Below, in pieces: positions 4,494-5,244 of a stretch of DNA of 5,244 bases. Every line of letters begins with the position of its first letter. The first letter of the stretch is position 1. Source of the stretch: Myxococcota bacterium (GTDB lineage: Bacteria > Myxococcota > Polyangia > GCA-2747355 > JAKLHH01); assembly GCA_022710245.1 (NCBI GenBank), contig JAKLHH010000644.1:1-5244 (forward strand). Reading direction: 5' to 3'. The notes under the pieces were generated by a model. That model saw only the letters and a program-made list of their open reading frames with translations. It was not told where the DNA came from and searched no databases. The translations under genes were made by a program, and so were the position numbers.

Positions 4494-4772
4494 ATGAGCG
4501 AGCTCGCCAAGAAGAGAAAGATCCAGAAGTACCTCGGCCAGGTCGAGGTCGAGATCGAGCGCTGTAAGGGGTGCGGCTTCTGCGTCGAGTTCTGTCCCTC
4601 CGGCGCCCTCGAGCTCGGCGGCAAGTTCAACAAGAAGGGCTATCATCCGCCGCACCTCGTCGATCAGAACTACTGCAGCGGCTGCGATCTCTGCGGCCTC
4701 TACTGCCCCGACTTCGCCATCTTCGGCTACCGCGTCGGCCTGAACCCGAACTTCAAGAAGGAAGAGAAGTAG
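4494..4772 (+). CDS. korD: 2-oxoacid:ferredoxin oxidoreductase delta subunit (2x[4Fe-4S] ferredoxin)
   Basis: A 92-residue protein with two bacterial-type [4Fe-4S] motifs: C24-x2-C27-x2-C30-x3-C34-P and C61-x2-C64-x2-C67-x3-C71-P. All eight ligands are present. The N-terminus is short and basic (KKRKIQKYLG), and a conserved-type insert (FNKKGYHPPHLVD, 45-57) lies between the clusters, as in delta subunits of 2-oxoglutarate-type oxidoreductases. The subunit carries electrons from the thiamine-diphosphate catalytic core to external ferredoxin in the cytoplasm. The start is ATG 4494, 5 nt after GGAGG (4484-4488); an in-frame GTG at 4467 would add nine residues of arginine-rich leader and is less likely. 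The alpha subunit gene follows 108 nt later, matching the known korDABC order. The specific 2-oxoacid (2-oxoglutarate, branched-chain or other) cannot be settled from this subunit, so the symbol is by family and order. Confidence 0.93.
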   Translation: MSELAKKRKIQKYLGQVEVEIERCKGCGFCVEFCPSGALELGGKFNKKGYHPPHLVDQNYCSGCDLCGLYCPDFAIFGYRVGLNPNFKKEEK

Positions 4773-4797
4773 CGCTGGAGCGGCGCCGCCCAGGCCG

Positions 4798-4821
4798 CGT
4801 GGTGGTTCGCCGACCACCGCG
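4798..4821 (+). other. Nine-bp hairpin in the spacer between the delta and alpha genes
   Basis: GGTGGT (4801-4806) pairs perfectly with ACCACC (4813-4818) across a 6-nt loop. The stem extends by a T-G wobble and two G-C pairs to nine pairs (4798-4821). A 10-bp palindrome, GCGGCGCCGC (4780-4789), lies just before it. With no U-run, RNA processing or stabilisation is more likely than termination, since the genes should be co-transcribed. Confidence 0.4.
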
Positions 4822-4844
4822 GCGACTGGAGCGCTCGCAGGGGC

Positions 4845-4858
4845 CCCGCTCGCGCGGG
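4845..4858 (+). other. Short hairpin just upstream of the alpha subunit Shine-Dalgarno
   Basis: CCCGC (4845-4849) pairs with GCGGG (4854-4858) around a 4-nt loop, 8 nt before GGAGG (4867-4871). It could modulate access to the ribosome-binding site. With GC-only arms of five pairs, chance cannot be excluded. Confidence 0.3.
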
Positions 4859-4880
4859 CTCACCTCGGAGGACTGAAGCC

Positions 4881-5244
4881 ATGAAGGCAGATCCCGTGGG
4901 CGTCCTGACCGGACGCCACTACCTCGACGGCAACCACGCCTGCTGCGAGGGCGCGCTCGCGGCCGGCTGCCGCTTCGCGGCCGGCTACCCGATCACACCC
5001 TCGACGGAGATCGTCGAGCGCATCGCCAAGCGCTTCCCCCACGTGGGCGGCCTGTTCATCCAGATGGAGGACGAGATCGCGTCCTCGATCTGCCTGCAGG
5101 GCGGCGTCTGGGCGGGCAAGAAGTCGATGACGGTGACCTCGGGTCCGGGGCTCTCGCTGATGATGGAGCACATCGGGCTGGCGGCGATCACCGAGACGCC
5201 CTGCGTCTTCGTCGACGTGCAGCGCGGAGGGCCCTCGACGGGCC
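4881..5244 (+). CDS. korA: 2-oxoacid:ferredoxin oxidoreductase alpha subunit, N-terminal part (runs off the right edge)
   Basis: An open frame from ATG 4881 gives 121 residues and continues past the window. GGAGG (4867-4871) lies 9 nt upstream. The N-terminal pyruvate:ferredoxin oxidoreductase domain is clear from its signatures: LDGNHACCEGALAAG (15-29), where most relatives begin GN-A-x-x-x-GA, then AGYPITPSTEI (34-44), QMEDEIAS (61-68), the TSGPGLSLMMEHIG segment (86-99), TETP (104-107) and VDVQRGGPSTG (111-121). This domain shapes the 2-oxoacid site. With the beta subunit, which binds thiamine diphosphate, it catalyses 2-oxoacid + CoA + oxidised ferredoxin to acyl-CoA + CO2 + reduced ferredoxin, reversibly. 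This subunit begins directly with the POR_N domain, as in KorA/VorB-type alpha subunits without a fused gamma domain at the front. Whether gamma is fused or separate is outside the window. Substrate is likely 2-oxoglutarate or a branched-chain 2-oxoacid; the delta-alpha order fits korDABC. Confidence 0.94.
   Translation, partial: MKADPVGVLTGRHYLDGNHACCEGALAAGCRFAAGYPITPSTEIVERIAKRFPHVGGLFIQMEDEIASSICLQGGVWAGKKSMTVTSGPGLSLMMEHIGLAAITETPCVFVDVQRGGPSTG

Overview
This is a GC-rich window (roughly 70% by eye, not computed) with strongly G/C-ended codons. It carries five complete protein genes and two that run off the edges. Six genes are on the + strand; one partial gene lies at the left edge on the - strand. 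The mix suggests a Gram-negative, high-GC, deltaproteobacteria-like lineage (Myxococcota or Desulfobacterota, or a related uncultivated group): a signal peptide followed by PPPGY repeats and a two-helix membrane protein, sigma-54-like promoter elements, and a ferredoxin-dependent 2-oxoacid oxidoreductase. This placement is inference; no marker gene is present.

Layout. (1) Positions 1-240, - strand: the N-terminal part of a small exported protein of unknown function. (2) Positions 241-512: a divergent intergenic region with a sigma-54-like promoter candidate for the left gene, a perfect 7-bp inverted repeat, other small hairpins, and an imperfect 17-bp direct repeat at exactly 50-bp spacing just before the next gene. 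(3) Positions 513-932: a protein of two tandem ACT domains, likely an amino-acid-sensing regulator. (4) Positions 933-1096: a gap with GC-rich hairpins, a possible - strand gene remnant, and a sigma-70-like promoter candidate. (5) Positions 1097-1306: an exported, very basic peptide with eight cysteines in four CX3C motifs, symmetric enough to predict a disulfide-laddered helical hairpin. (6) Positions 1338-1898: an exported Pro/Gly/Tyr-repeat protein with two membrane helices. (7) Positions 1953-4358: an 801-residue multi-pass membrane protein with a gluzincin-type HELAH...E metallopeptidase domain and a C-terminal TPR-like region, possibly made from a leaderless mRNA. (8) Positions 4494-4772 and 4881-end: the delta (2x[4Fe-4S] ferredoxin) and alpha subunits of a KorDABC-type 2-oxoacid:ferredoxin oxidoreductase, whose beta and gamma genes should follow outside the window.

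How they fit together. The kor genes form a metabolic operon that joins 2-oxoacid and CoA to ferredoxin reduction. The tandem-ACT protein belongs to a class often found near 2-oxoacid/aryl-pyruvate oxidoreductases and CoA ligases, but here it is about 3.5 kb away, so a link is only suggestive. The Cys-rich peptide and the PPPGY membrane protein are 31 nt apart and probably co-transcribed. The membrane metallopeptidase follows 54 nt later and could be independent. The most unusual item is the four-rung CX3C peptide. No mobile element, CRISPR array, tRNA or rRNA was seen.
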